From: Azoarcus sp.
GTDB lineage: Bacteria; Pseudomonadota; Gammaproteobacteria; Burkholderiales; Rhodocyclaceae
Length of the DNA stretch: 14,874 nucleotides
Direction of reading: 5' to 3'
NCBI GenBank assembly: GCA_031268685.1
Contig: JAIRWW010000221.1
Location: forward strand, 1 to 14,874
In this document: piece after piece, positions 14,438-14,874 of the stretch
How positions within the stretch are numbered: position 1 is the first letter of the stretch
Layout: each line of letters opens with the position of its first letter
Notes under the pieces: model-generated
Told to the model about the DNA's origin: nothing
What the model saw: only the letters and a program-made list of their open reading frames with translations
Database searches by the model: none
Translations under genes and position numbers: made by a program

Positions 14438-14874
14438 ATGAAGCGTTTCATATCCATCGGCATCCTGTCGTTCCTGGTTTTCGCCGCAGCGCCGTTTGCG
14501 CATGCCGCCTTTATCAGCCCCATGCCGACGTTTGAAAACCAAATCGTCCTGAAATCCGCCGCGCCGGACGCCGCGAAAAAGGTTCATGACGCAATCCTAA
14601 GCGCTGCGGCACAGTATAAATGGCGTGTCGTCAGCGACAATGGCGAGACCTTGCGTCTGAACCTGGTTGTTCGCAAACATGAGCTGGAAGTGGATGTACA
14701 TATCCTGGGAAGCGCTGTGAATGTCGATTACGTCAGTAGCGTCAATATGGGATATGCCAAGGATGGCATTGATGCGAGTAGCGATCATTGCAACTATGTT
14801 TCAGGAGCGTGTTCCGGTGGCGGCGTGAAAGATGTCATTCATATGCACTATGGAAAGTGGGTCAAAAATCTTTT
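14438..14874 (+). CDS. Small exported protein of unknown function, 3' end beyond window
   Basis: An open frame of 145 codons running off the window, starting at ATG 14438 with a strong GGAGGA (14426-14431) six bases upstream, and 34 bp after the ApeR stop. The N-terminus MKRFISIGILSFLVFAAAPFAHA is a clear signal peptide (cut near residue 23); no lipobox. The mature part has AAKKVHDAILSAA, KWRVVSD, RLNLVVRKHELEVDVHI, NVDYVSSVNMGY and near the visible end IHMHYGKWVKNL. This order resembles a common family of small proteobacterial periplasmic proteins or lipoproteins ending in an HxxYNxWxxNL-like motif, function unknown. A CxxxxxxC loop (Cys118, Cys125) precedes that motif. Whether it belongs to the APE operon is likely from spacing but not shown. 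Confidence 0.75.
   Translation, partial: MKRFISIGILSFLVFAAAPFAHAAFISPMPTFENQIVLKSAAPDAAKKVHDAILSAAAQYKWRVVSDNGETLRLNLVVRKHELEVDVHILGSAVNVDYVSSVNMGYAKDGIDASSDHCNYVSGACSGGGVKDVIHMHYGKWVKNL

Noticed and set aside
1..14874. CRISPR arrays, tRNA or rRNA genes, insertion sequences
   Set aside because: No regularly spaced repeats, tRNA-like cloverleaf, rRNA segments or transposase reading frames were seen; the only repeats are the two palindromic units at 6321-6498.

Overview
The window carries most of an aryl polyene (APE) pigment biosynthesis operon from a GC-rich proteobacterium. All genes are on the plus strand. Gene content, GC-rich codon use and the short palindromic repeats at 6321-6498 look most like a betaproteobacterium; this is an inference from style and content, as no rRNA or other taxonomic marker is present.

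Layout. Positions 1-516 hold the C-terminal part of a GT-B (family 4 type) glycosyltransferase that begins outside the window. A spacer of about 160 bp (517-675) follows. It contains a possible extended -10 promoter element and a perfect 8-bp inverted repeat just before the first biosynthetic gene. From 676 to 14403 the genes run almost without gaps, many joined by ATGA/GTGA or short overlaps: two acyl carrier proteins (ApeE/F type), a COG4648-like membrane protein, an AMP-ligase fused to an ApeI-like hot-dog dehydratase, a family 2 glycosyltransferase, a LpxL/HtrB-like acyltransferase, a hot-dog thioesterase (ApeK), a LolA-like periplasmic carrier, an MMPL/RND-type exporter, a flavin-dependent halogenase-like oxidoreductase, a DUF3261-like lipoprotein, a ketosynthase (ApeO), a second dehydratase (ApeP), a ketoreductase (ApeQ) and a second ketosynthase (ApeR). 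A small exported protein of unknown function (14438 to the window end) follows with a strong ribosome binding site. The only real breaks are 6300-6516, filled by two copies of a palindromic repeat, and the 96-bp gap before the halogenase-like gene.

How the genes work together. From established knowledge of the APE system, the AMP-ligase activates an aryl acid (4-hydroxybenzoate type) and loads it on an ACP. Ketosynthases extend it with malonyl units, ApeQ reduces each beta-keto group, and the ApeI/ApeP hot-dog proteins dehydrate, leaving a fully conjugated polyene. The thioesterase, acyltransferase and glycosyltransferase are thought to release and attach the chain to a lipid or sugar anchor. 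The LolA-like, MMPL and lipoprotein products are thought to move it to the outer membrane.

Points that stand out: the chain-length-factor (ApeC) partner of ApeO and the ApeD-type acyltransferase are not where they are usually found; ApeH and ApeI are one polypeptide; ApeJ is split into two overlapping genes; the acyltransferase lacks the acidic residue of its HX4(D/E) motif; the upstream glycosyltransferase lacks both glutamates of EX7E; and a WxWxIP-bearing halogenase-like flavoprotein suggests a halogenated or otherwise oxidised polyene. The overall system is a known one (APE/xanthomonadin/flexirubin family). The novelty is in these variations.
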